DNA of 9,513 nt from an uncultured Rhodopirellula sp. (GCA_913061385.1 CAJXTM010000080.1:1-9513); one strand, 5' to 3'; counted from the first letter of the stretch, positions 1 to 6,319 are shown. Notes: generated by a model from the letters alone, not told the origin. Translations and numbers: made by a program.

Positions 1-25
1 AGCGTCAGATGTGTATAAGAGACAG
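1..25 (+). other. Nextera Read-1 adapter remnant (technical, not genomic)
   Basis: Bases 7-25 are exactly the 19 bp Tn5 mosaic end, AGATGTGTATAAGAGACAG, and bases 1-6 (AGCGTC) are the adjoining part of the Nextera Read-1 adapter. An open frame beginning here encodes the well-known artefact peptide MCIRDR. Genomic sequence starts at about base 26. The leftmost gene is therefore cut by the tagmentation site, not by a biological breakpoint. Confidence 0.98.
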
Positions 26-27
26 GG

Positions 28-513
28 ATAGGCAATTGCGATTGCAGGTAAGCAGTAATACGACCAAGCGATGGGACCCCAATGAAACAGTGGGTATGAC
101 ATTGCCCAATCAGTTGCCGATAGAGACTCGGCGGGTAAACCGTGGGGGGGATCGAGATAGTAATATGCCCATTCCACCGCGGCCCAACGCATCAAACCAG
201 CACCAATTCCTGCACAAAAAATCATCCCAAGCCATGAGCTAGTGCTGAACTCAATTGTGTCGTCATCGTCACCAAGCCTGACTTTTCCGAACTCGCTTAT
301 GCTCAACCAGATGATAAAACCAAAGCACAGGATTCCTGACAGAAGGTAAAGGAAACTGCAGGTTCTAGAAACTTCTGTGTACGATTCCTGTAATAGATTG
401 GCAACTTCAACAGGATAAAAACACATGGGCAGAAGTAACGACAGCAACAAGCCAAAGCAGCTAAGAAACCTGGACTTGCTGATTTTTGGTTTGAGTGACG
501 ATTGAGTGGGCAT
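28..513 (-). CDS. BCCT-family transporter, N-terminal part (cut by sequence end)
   Basis: This is the first 162 residues of a betaine/choline/carnitine-type secondary transporter of the cytoplasmic membrane; the family imports quaternary-ammonium compatible solutes with Na+ or H+. I translated it directly from the minus strand. The first membrane segment is near residues 17-34 and the second near 52-71. A GKVRLG element follows at about 76-81, then the family core GMIFCAGIGAGLMRW at 96-110 and VEWAYYYLDPP at 113-123. The stretch YPLFHWGPIAW at 140-150 corresponds to the conserved FHWG/W segment of BCCT proteins. The ATG at 513 is supported by AAGGA at 521-525, seven bases upstream. The remaining two thirds or so of the protein lies beyond the left adapter. 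The usual GMGIGLxxWGxxEP motif is altered (AGIGAGLMRWAAVEWAYYY), as in a BCCT subset I recall from marine bacteria. The substrate cannot be assigned. Confidence 0.88.
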
Positions 514-1016
514 TCTGTCGTCCTTAACTGCCAAGGCTGACCCACACCAAGCGTGGTGCGGGTAACACGCACGTTGGGTTGGCGAGGTGGTTGTATCGGT
601 GTGCTGCCTGCCCCCATCGTTTTGCTAGACGATGACGGTGCAAACAACAAAGGTGTTGGGTATGCAGCAGTGTAAAGCTTATGGCTCTGGCAGGTTGATG
701 CGGAATCACCGCAAGTCCGAAGTTTCCCGCTGTTGTGGGAACGCCACTTCGCAAACACACTGATCTGAACGTACAGCAGAAGTTGCCTGACTCTCATCGG
801 CGTGGCGGCAGTGTCCGCTTCTCATAAGCACTCGCGGTGAAGCGGAGTACTAAAGCGTGTGTTTTAGTGCTATGTCATGGCTTGTTCAGCTTCAAGCGAA
901 ACGAGCTGGATATGTGGATTGTTGCGGCTTCTCGTGGGTGTTCCAGTGGGCGGTTTTCACGGAGCGGTTGCAGGCAAGCCGGAGCGTTTGCGAAGTTTCA
1001 AGGCTTTGCTGATCTC
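514..1016. other. Intergenic region between ATP-grasp gene and BCCT gene
   Basis: Both flanking genes run on the minus strand, so this 500 bp region is the 3' side of the ATP-grasp gene and the upstream region of the transporter gene. I see no convincing coding sequence. The open frames here have low-complexity, compositionally odd translations and no recognisable domain. The notable content is two adjacent hairpins at 814-846 and 846-871 and the ribosome binding site of the transporter gene at 521-525. A transporter promoter probably lies in 530-800, but no clear -35/-10 pair stands out. Confidence 0.6.
814..871 (-). terminator. Two abutting hairpins, possible 3' end of ATP-grasp transcript
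   Basis: The first hairpin has perfect 8 bp arms, TCCGCTTC at 814-821 and GAAGCGGA at 839-846, with a 17-base loop. The second begins at the same base: AGTACTAAA at 846-854 pairs with TTTAGTGCT at 863-871 across an 8-base loop, with one G-T pair. They lie about 150 bp past the stop of the ATP-grasp gene on its transcript and about 300 bp before the transporter start. Neither is followed by a T-run, so intrinsic termination is uncertain; a leader structure is equally possible. Confidence 0.25.
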
Positions 1017-2054
1017 TCATTTGCAATATTTTAAGTACAAGCGAATTAGCTTCTGCAAGTCGGTCTTACTGATAGTGTAAATGTCACCCGAGAGTCTTGG
1101 GTTGAATTCCAAGATTTTGAGTTGGCCATTGTTGACTTTGTAATTGCAATTGATCAAGCCGTTGTAGTCGGTGAAAAACTCCTCAAACACTTTGAGTTTT
1201 TCATCGTCCTCGTGGAGTCGAAACTTGGTGGTTGAAATGCTATTGTCACGCGGCCAGATAAAGAGGTTGGAGTCGTAGTCATCGTAATAGCTGCTGTGAA
1301 AAACGATCTTTCCGTCATGGACAATGAATTGGGTCGAATACTCGCGTGAATCCAAGATCGCTTCTTGGATAATGTAGTCTTCATTGACGATCTTTCCGAT
1401 GGTCCGGTTATCCAATTCGTCTTTGTTTTCGATTCTAAATACACCGGTGCTATAGCCACCCTCACGGTATTTCAGAATACACGGATAGCTAATGTTGTTG
1501 CGGTCATATGTTTGGGGCAGAAACTGTTGGAGCCGATGTGAGGATAATTTTACTTTGTTGGAGAGCGTTTCAACCATTGCACCTGTCCGGCAGGACATGA
1601 ACAGGTAGTTGTTATCTCGTATCTGTCGACTGTTCTCACTGAGGTAGACAGCGAACGCATCAGAGATGGGAATCAAAACTTGCGGAACCATTGGTTTCTT
1701 GTTGATTAGCTGGTCGAGCGATCGATAGACGTATTGATAAGGAGATTTCCGTCTCAATCGTTTGATGGGATCCCACACGTCGTTCAATGGGTGCAGGACG
1801 ATTGTTGGCTTAGTTCGCTTGTAGATGATAAAAAACAGGATCCCGGATAATGCGCCACAAAAGCAACTCAGACCAAGGAATGTGTTTGAAGTAGCAAACG
1901 TTGCTTCTTGTCTTGCGGAGATCGAGATGGCTGTGGTTTTCGTCAATGTCCGTGTGAGCTGGAACGATACTAACAATAAGCATGTCAAGGAGAACAGAAA
2001 TAGGAACACGCCCAAAAGCATGCTGCGTTGTGGTCTGGGAAAGTTCGGAAGCAT
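1017..2054 (-). CDS. Membrane-anchored ATP-grasp family protein
   Basis: This 345-residue protein has two hydrophobic segments (about 12-34 and 57-78) followed by a soluble domain with ATP-grasp features. ATP-grasp enzymes join a carboxylate, activated as acyl phosphate, to an amine, thiol or other nucleophile. Visible elements are ILKYREGGYSTGV at 193-205, with a candidate ATP-binding lysine (Lys195) and a glycine-rich loop; EDYIIQEAI at 225-233, resembling the hinge that contacts adenine; and LEFNPRLSGD at 315-324, with Glu316 and Asn318 in the Mg-binding ExN position. The pair of membrane segments before the catalytic domain is unusual and would place the enzyme on the cytoplasmic face of the membrane. 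It lies divergently from the pyruvyl transferase gene, which suggests a role in glycan or lipid-linked precursor modification. The ATG at 2054 lacks a strong ribosome binding site; Met12 is an alternative start. The fold call is fairly secure, the substrate unknown. Confidence 0.75.
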   Translation of the reverse strand: MLPNFPRPQRSMLLGVFLFLFSLTCLLLVSFQLTRTLTKTTAISISARQEATFATSNTFLGLSCFCGALSGILFFIIYKRTKPTIVLHPLNDVWDPIKRLRRKSPYQYVYRSLDQLINKKPMVPQVLIPISDAFAVYLSENSRQIRDNNYLFMSCRTGAMVETLSNKVKLSSHRLQQFLPQTYDRNNISYPCILKYREGGYSTGVFRIENKDELDNRTIGKIVNEDYIIQEAILDSREYSTQFIVHDGKIVFHSSYYDDYDSNLFIWPRDNSISTTKFRLHEDDEKLKVFEEFFTDYNGLINCNYKVNNGQLKILEFNPRLSGDIYTISKTDLQKLIRLYLKYCK

Positions 2055-2443
2055 TGTGGGATTCAGTCTGTGGATTCAGAAAGCTGGAGCCGGCGATGAA
2101 CGGTGGGTTGTTTCAGGTCGAGGAAGTGCGTTCCGCCAAAGTCTCTTCAACTGGAATCGCGAGTACGTGCATAAGTAGTCGTGTTGGTCAGAACCCATAG
2201 ATCTCACCTGTTTTCCGACCCAAACCAGGTGCCAACAATGATGCGATAAGGGTTGCCTTTAGAGCGAGGGTGAAGTGCAGCGAATGCAAATCACAAACCG
2301 GAGTCTAGTCCATTGCGTTGGCGGAGTAAGTACATGCCAGTTTATAAGCTAGTTGAGGAGACGACACAGGTCAGGCACCAGCGTTGGCTGAAGAAAGTCT
2401 GGATGCGTTCTTGAGTGGGATTGGTCACTAACTAGAGTCATCT

Positions 2444-2461
2444 CTGCGTTGCGTAACGCAG
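2444..2461. promoter_or_regulatory. Perfect palindromic hairpin in divergent intergenic region
   Basis: CTGCGTT (2444-2450) and AACGCAG (2455-2461) flank the 4-base spacer GCGT. The 7 bp arms are perfect. There is no T-run directly after it on either strand, and it lies about 200 bp before the plus-strand start and 390 bp before the minus-strand start. An operator for a dimeric regulator or a leader hairpin are both possible; the sequence alone does not decide. Confidence 0.25.
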
Positions 2462-2646
2462 GCAACCCGTTTCCAATTCATGGGTTTTTCGATTCATGAG
2501 ATAGGCTCCAGCGAGTGGGGTTTCGCCTGATGCGAGTGCAAATTCGGCCTATCACTGTTTTCTAGAATACGCGACCATAAAGAGCTAGGGAAGCAGTCAA
2601 TTGCAGACGTGAGTGATGTCCCTGCTCTTGTTTTTTGGTCGATTTT

Positions 2647-2652
2647 GGAGAG
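2647..2652 (+). promoter_or_regulatory. Ribosome binding site fixing a TTG start
   Basis: GGAGAG lies six bases before TTG at 2659. This spacing is what favours TTG 2659 over the earlier in-frame TTG at 2635, which would place the Shine-Dalgarno sequence inside the coding region. Confidence 0.6.
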
Positions 2653-2658
2653 CAAATC

Positions 2659-3474
2659 TTGTTGAAACGGAAATTCATCAAATTGATTCGACAGACTCGG
2701 TGGAGCCCTCCCGTATCGGGAGGAGTCCCACTGCACTGGCACGTCGGTCGCCCTAATTTTGGGGACGACCTGAATCCCTACTTGTTTTCAACACTTGCGA
2801 ATCGGGGAGTGCAGCTCTGTCGCAATTCAAATAAAAAACGCTTTCTCGGTATGGGAAGCATACTCGCGCGCACAGACGCGAACTGCAAGGTACTAGGCAG
2901 TGGACTCTTGGATCCAAAGTCACCACCTACGGTAGCACCAAATTCGGTAGTTTCACTGCGTGGACAGTCATCTGCAGATGCCACAGGCTGGAAGCCGTCG
3001 ATGCTAGGTGACCCAGCCGTTTTATGCGAGACGATGTTCCCACAATCACGGCAAACGAAACACCCGTTTGGATTTGTCCCTCATCATTCAGAGGTTGCGG
3101 CCGCGCGTAAAGCAACTCCACGCAACTGGCTTTTGATTGATCCTTGCATGCATCCTCTACGTCTCATTAAAGCACTCTGTACTTGTGAACGGATACTCAG
3201 CCGTTCACTTCATGGGCTGATATTGGCTGATGCGTACAGCGTACCCAATAGTTGGCTTGCCCCAACGGACGAAATGCACGGGGGTAAATTTAAATTCGGG
3301 GACTACTACACGACAACTCGCGAGGCAAAAGAGCCTACAAACCTGGCGTTAAATTCCCTCTCGACAGAAGCGAAGCATGCCGATTACTACGTTTCTCCGT
3401 ACAGGTATTCGCTAATTGATTATCGTGCGGTGCTGCAAGAACAATTAAAAAACGATCAAGAAGGTAGTTCCTGA
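2659..3474 (+). CDS. Polysaccharide pyruvyl transferase family protein
   Basis: This 271-residue protein resembles the polysaccharide pyruvyl transferase family (PF04230), whose studied members transfer pyruvate from phosphoenolpyruvate onto sugars of exopolysaccharides or cell-wall polymers in the cytoplasm. Family-like elements in order are HVGRPNFGDDLNPYLF (28-43), GMGSIL (64-69), GSGL (80-83), VVSLRGQSS (97-105), GDPA (117-120), PHH (141-143), SRSLHGLILADAYSVP (181-196) and FKFGDYY (211-217). The SLHG block is the most diagnostic. I chose the TTG at 2659 because GGAGAG (2647-2652) sits six bases before it; another TTG at 2635 has no such signal, and there is no ATG near. It is the first gene of a plus-strand pair with the PP-loop gene, 82 bp apart. 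At 271 residues it is shorter than typical members, so the exact acceptor, or even pyruvate as donor, is uncertain. Confidence 0.8.
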   Translation: MLKRKFIKLIRQTRWSPPVSGGVPLHWHVGRPNFGDDLNPYLFSTLANRGVQLCRNSNKKRFLGMGSILARTDANCKVLGSGLLDPKSPPTVAPNSVVSLRGQSSADATGWKPSMLGDPAVLCETMFPQSRQTKHPFGFVPHHSEVAAARKATPRNWLLIDPCMHPLRLIKALCTCERILSRSLHGLILADAYSVPNSWLAPTDEMHGGKFKFGDYYTTTREAKEPTNLALNSLSTEAKHADYYVSPYRYSLIDYRAVLQEQLKNDQEGSS

Positions 3475-3503
3475 GAAACAGGACACCAAATAGCGGAGTC
3501 GCA

Positions 3504-3527
3504 GACGCATTTGTGGCGTTTTTCTTT
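3504..3527 (+). terminator. Weak hairpin plus T-tract after pyruvyl transferase gene
   Basis: GACGC (3504-3508) and GCGTT (3516-3520) can pair across a 7-base loop, and the run TTTTTCTTT follows at 3519-3527. The position, 30 bp after the stop codon and before the PP-loop gene, suits a weak or partial intrinsic terminator that would set the relative expression of the two genes. The 5 bp stem, with one G-T pair, is short, so confidence is low. Confidence 0.3.
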
Positions 3528-3556
3528 GAGTAATCAGTATCAGCGATGAGAAGCCA

Positions 3557-4762
3557 ATGACGATTAAGATTGAGAATGTGCGTCAACGGATTGCGAATGG
3601 GGGGTCGGACCTCAGTGCGGACGTGGTGACTAACGGGCAACGCGAGACGGTCACGTTTAGTCGGTACAGCACCGATATGGATATGGAGGCGTGCGTTGCT
3701 TCTGGAGAACCGTTCTTGGTGATGCTCCTTATGCACGCTATGAAATGCGGGCAGGACCTAGAGTTTGACGGTCCTGTCGATGCCAGGTTATTGCATGAAC
3801 TTAGGGGGACAATCCAGCTAGTGCTGAGAGCGAAATTCCCTGCATTGCGGACCATTGCTATTCGTGCACACTCGCGTCCCCTAATTGATGCCGTCGATCA
3901 AAGTAGCCACATTGCAACTGGATTTAGCGGCGGCATAGACAGCATGCAATTGTTAAGCCGTTCCCTGATTCGCAAGGATCTTCCGGCCGAGCTGAGCGTT
4001 ACCATGCTGATGCACCACGACGTGGGTAGCGTAGTGCAACGCGAGCAAGCTGTCGTAAATCGAGATCATGCACAAAGCTGGGCGGAACGGCTGGGGCTTG
4101 CTTTCGCTGGTGCTTCTTGCGACATGGGGAGATATTATGAAGGCTTCCAGTTCTTAGAGTCTCATACCCTTCGGACAGTTGCAGCTTGCTTATCGCTTGC
4201 CCCTCTCTTTCGCCGCTATCTGTTTGCATCTGGTACTGACACGGCAGCCGCGATGCGCGATATTTCCTCTCGAACCATCGACAGCGCTAACCTGATCCTG
4301 CTTCCATTGCTAAGTACTGCGACCACCGATCTCCGTCAGTTCGGTGGTGAGTGTACCCGGATTCATAAGATGCTTCAGGTACTCGACTGCGAATCCCTTT
4401 TGCCGGGAATCAACCTGTGCGCGAGAGTAAATCATGACAATGCCGGAAAATTGAACTGCGGACGATGTTTTAAATGCTTTCCACTTTTGTTGGTAGCTGA
4501 AAGTCTGGGGAAATTAAATCAGCTATCCCCTACTTTTGACCTGGCCTCGTTCGAAAAGCACAAGACAAGAAGCTACTGCAACTTTTTTATCCACGCGTTG
4601 GGTCCAAGGCAGAGCCAGATCAACAGACAAGTTGCCGAGCTTTTACGTCATGAATCTAAGCTACAACCATCTCTGGCCAATCTGCTTCTCAAGCTGATTC
4701 CAGGCCCGGCATCTGAGCAAAGCTACACCACCAAAACGCAACAGCAGCTAGCTACCGCATGA
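3557..4762 (+). CDS. PP-loop ATPase-like protein with C-terminal cysteine cluster
   Basis: This 401-residue protein contains TGFSGGIDSMQLL at 121-133, a good match to the SGGxDS PP-loop of ATP pyrophosphatases. These enzymes adenylate a substrate carbonyl and replace it with nitrogen or sulfur; asparagine synthetase, QueC and TtcA are examples. The first 120 residues form an N-terminal region I do not recognise. Near the C-terminus Cys288, Cys301, Cys304 and Cys307 (NLCAR and LNCGRCFKC) form a likely metal site, reminiscent of the zinc site of QueC-type proteins. I recall similar SGGxDS plus NCGxCxKC proteins encoded in polysaccharide clusters, which fits its place behind a pyruvyl transferase-like gene. 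The ATG at 3557 has only a weak GAG (3548-3550) upstream. It is not a clear QueC (no queuosine partners nearby) and not WbpG-like by what I can see. Adenylating chemistry is inferred; the substrate is unknown. Confidence 0.72.
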   Translation: MTIKIENVRQRIANGGSDLSADVVTNGQRETVTFSRYSTDMDMEACVASGEPFLVMLLMHAMKCGQDLEFDGPVDARLLHELRGTIQLVLRAKFPALRTIAIRAHSRPLIDAVDQSSHIATGFSGGIDSMQLLSRSLIRKDLPAELSVTMLMHHDVGSVVQREQAVVNRDHAQSWAERLGLAFAGASCDMGRYYEGFQFLESHTLRTVAACLSLAPLFRRYLFASGTDTAAAMRDISSRTIDSANLILLPLLSTATTDLRQFGGECTRIHKMLQVLDCESLLPGINLCARVNHDNAGKLNCGRCFKCFPLLLVAESLGKLNQLSPTFDLASFEKHKTRSYCNFFIHALGPRQSQINRQVAELLRHESKLQPSLANLLLKLIPGPASEQSYTTKTQQQLATA

Positions 4763-4804
4763 ACGTGGTGGATCACAAAGGAGCATTGTCATGGTAGGTG
4801 GAAT

Positions 4805-4823
4805 GAGTGTGCGGAACACACTC
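4805..4823. terminator. Hairpin between convergent genes
   Basis: GAGTGTG (4805-4811) and CACACTC (4817-4823) form a perfect 7 bp stem with the 5-base loop CGGAA. It sits in the 80 bp between the stop of the PP-loop gene and the stop of the convergent GT2 gene, the right place for a shared bidirectional terminator. No T-run follows on either strand, so termination may be inefficient or Rho-assisted. Confidence 0.4.
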
Positions 4824-4842
4824 TGTCGCGTGGATGCCCTGA

Positions 4843-5679
4843 TTACGCAGCTTTTGAAACCGCATTTATTCCATGCATGGTTCTCACGCATCCGGTGGTT
4901 CGTGTGCTCCGCCGAATCTGTTGATTGTATTTCCAGTCCTCTGCATTGACGTAACCCCTTGCGTGATCAAGATGCACGCAGATGGCGTTGAACCGTATCT
5001 GCTTTGGCTTCACGCCAACATTCACAAGCCTGTCGCCCATCTCGCAATCTTCGGCACCATACCGCATCCGTTCGTCAAACCCATTCACGCGGTACAGGTC
5101 CGTCTTCCAGCCGGACGCATTGTGTCCATTCCAAGTTGGACGCGTTGTCGTGGTTGCGTTCAACATGCTCGCCCAACGTCCACGACTGTATAGTCGCAGC
5201 ATTGTTCGGCCAACACGCAAGCCGTTCTTGCGAAGCCACAGCGGCGCGAATGCATCACCGGCGGAAATATCATCCAACGTAATTTGGCGACTCACTTGCA
5301 TAGGTAACTTGTTATAGCCACCTGACAGGTAGTACCCGCGTTCTGCAAACTGCTGATGAACAGCCACGAAATCGTGCCTCGGGATGCAGTCACCGTCAGA
5401 GAAAATAAGATACTCTCCCTCTGCTCGCTCGATGGAGCGGTTGAGAATTGTACATTTACGGAACCCATCATCCTCATGCCAGACATGCTTCACTACCAAT
5501 CCAGTTCTTTTACGAATCGAACTCAGTACCGCAGCAGTCCGAGAATCTGACCCGTCATCAGCTACCATCACTTCCCGTGGTCGAATGGTTTGGCAGGCGT
5601 ATCCCCACAATGATTTCTCAAGCCACGCTGGAGCGTTATAGGTAGACAAGATTACCGATATCTCATTCGGGCTAATCAA
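4843..5679 (-). CDS. Family 2 glycosyltransferase
   Basis: This 278-residue GT-A fold glycosyltransferase would transfer a sugar from a nucleotide-sugar donor to a growing glycan on the cytoplasmic side. Motifs in order are ISVILSTYNAPAWLEKSL (7-24), MVADDGSD (38-45, nucleotide binding), WHEDDGFRKCTILN (67-80), YLIFSDGDCIPRHDF (90-104, with the metal-binding DGD at 95-97), GWKTDLYRVNGFDE (190-203) and GAEDCEMGDRL (208-218, with the likely catalytic ED pair). This arrangement matches the GT2 group with a galactosyltransferase-type C-terminal domain. No membrane segment is seen. The start is TTG at 5679, backed by AAGGGAG (5686-5692 on the minus strand) six bases away; no ATG lies near. It converges on the PP-loop gene and probably belongs to the same glycan locus although it is transcribed separately. 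Confidence 0.9.
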   Translation of the reverse strand: MISPNEISVILSTYNAPAWLEKSLWGYACQTIRPREVMVADDGSDSRTAAVLSSIRKRTGLVVKHVWHEDDGFRKCTILNRSIERAEGEYLIFSDGDCIPRHDFVAVHQQFAERGYYLSGGYNKLPMQVSRQITLDDISAGDAFAPLWLRKNGLRVGRTMLRLYSRGRWASMLNATTTTRPTWNGHNASGWKTDLYRVNGFDERMRYGAEDCEMGDRLVNVGVKPKQIRFNAICVHLDHARGYVNAEDWKYNQQIRRSTRTTGCVRTMHGINAVSKAA

Positions 5680-5685
5680 AGTCGT

Positions 5686-5692
5686 CTCCCTT
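5686..5692 (-). promoter_or_regulatory. Strong ribosome binding site for TTG-started GT2 gene
   Basis: On the minus strand this reads AAGGGAG, six bases before the TTG at 5679. It decides the start, because the glycosyltransferase motif begins only seven residues later and no ATG is available. Confidence 0.65.
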
Positions 5693-5701
5693 AGTTCTTA
5701 C

Positions 5702-5722
5702 ACGTTTACTGACTAACGTTTA
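5702..5722 (-). promoter_or_regulatory. Direct heptamer repeat upstream of GT2 gene
   Basis: The heptamer TAAACGT (minus strand) occurs twice, at 5716-5722 and 5702-5708, exactly 14 bp apart and 23-43 bp before the GT2 start codon. Closely spaced direct repeats just upstream of a gene can be activator or repressor half-sites. With 7 bp units, chance occurrence cannot be excluded. Confidence 0.2.
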
Positions 5723-5801
5723 TTTTGATCCTCTGTAGAATCCGTGTTTAGTGAGGTATCTCATCGGTGTCAATCGCGGTCTCTGGGTTGCTACCATTGG
5801 C

Positions 5802-5816
5802 TTCGGATAATCCGAA
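5802..5816. promoter_or_regulatory. Perfect 15 bp odd palindrome, candidate operator
   Basis: TTCGGAT and ATCCGAA flank a single central A (5809). With no room for a loop, this is a better candidate for a dimeric DNA-binding protein site than for an RNA hairpin. It lies about 120 bp upstream of the GT2 start. No regulator gene is in the window. Confidence 0.25.
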
Positions 5817-6020
5817 CAGGAACGGGGGAAAACTCGCTAGTGATCAGATGATTCAGGCAATATCTTGCTTCATTTCTCGAGTGCGTGCTCGGAACGGAGA
5901 TGAAAAAATTTCCTGAAGAGATGCGAATGGAGCCGAGGCTGACTGACAGGTGCGAATATCGCCGATACAGAGATAGCGGAGTCTGGTGGCGTTCTTGAAC
6001 GTTAGCTCTAGAGGTCATCG

Positions 6021-6097
6021 GGGTGCATCTGAAGCAAAAGGACTCACACGCCGGTGCTCTCTGAGGATGTTTCACGCTGGAATCTTCAGATGCATCC
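6021..6097. repeat. 14 bp inverted repeat enclosing 49 bp
   Basis: GGGTGCATCTGAAG (6021-6034) is matched by CTTCAGATGCATCC (6084-6097), complementary at 13 of 14 positions, with a G opposite T at the exception. The enclosed 49 bp show no obvious further pairing beyond a small CAC/GTG hairpin. It could be the stem of a structured RNA, a small terminal-inverted-repeat element or a relic of one. No target-site duplication is evident. Confidence 0.35.
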
Positions 6098-6319
6098 ACT
6101 GCCCACGAGCACGGTTCATTCAAGAAACGGCTGGTTTCTCAGAATGCCAGGGAAAGACATTTCGAAAAAATGTTAGTAAGCCTGGCACTTGGTATGGTCA
6201 CCAACATGGAACGAGCGCGGGCACTTCTTGGCGAGTTCTCGAATTTGAAGCACCTTGAGACAAGATGGTTGCGAACCGGAGATCATCTGCGAGAAAAGGG
6301 ACTATGCTTGCGGGACTGA
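6065..6319 (+). other. Possible small or relic coding frame of unknown function
   Basis: This frame is open for 84 codons after a TGA at 6062-6064. From the only early ATG (6170) it encodes 49 residues beginning MLVSLALGMVTNMERARA and ending in KGLCLRD. The translation looks balanced and helix-forming, more protein-like than the competing frames, and the similarity in character continues upstream of the ATG, so it could be the tail of a decayed gene. There is no ribosome binding site before the ATG, and an open run of this length can arise by chance here. I do not recognise the sequence. Confidence 0.15.

Larger units (their letters stand above)
2055..2658. other. Divergent intergenic region
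   Basis: This 600 bp stretch separates the ATP-grasp gene (minus) from the pyruvyl transferase gene (plus), so it should carry both promoters. No protein-like frame was found. It holds an imperfect hairpin at 2205-2231 (CACCTG and CAGGTG arms) and a perfect 7 bp hairpin at 2444-2461. A weak sigma70-like pair, TTGAGT at 2411-2416 and TAGAGT at about 2433-2438, points toward the plus-strand gene, but I would not rely on it. The ribosome binding site of that gene is GGAGAG at 2647-2652. Confidence 0.5.

Noticed and set aside
9..242. 77-codon plus-strand open frame beginning MCIRDR
   Set aside because: Its start lies in the Nextera adapter, and the remainder is antisense to the BCCT transporter.
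303..797. 164-codon minus-strand open frame
   Set aside because: Its last third overlaps the BCCT gene in another frame; the rest is low in protein character, with many Cys, Pro, Ser and Thr, and shows no domain or ribosome binding site.
2205..2231. Hairpin with CACCTG/CAGGTG arms upstream of the ATP-grasp gene
   Set aside because: Six-base arms with a 15-base loop are within what chance gives in 9.5 kb; mentioned only in the intergenic entry.
3557..4762. PP-loop protein as DndC of a phosphorothioation/defence system or as QueC
   Set aside because: No Dnd, Dpd or queuosine partner genes are in the window; the neighbours are glycan genes, and the N-terminal 120 residues fit neither family.
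5791..6258. 110-codon minus and 90-codon plus open frames in the gap
   Set aside because: They overlap each other on opposite strands, lack ribosome binding sites, and their translations look random.
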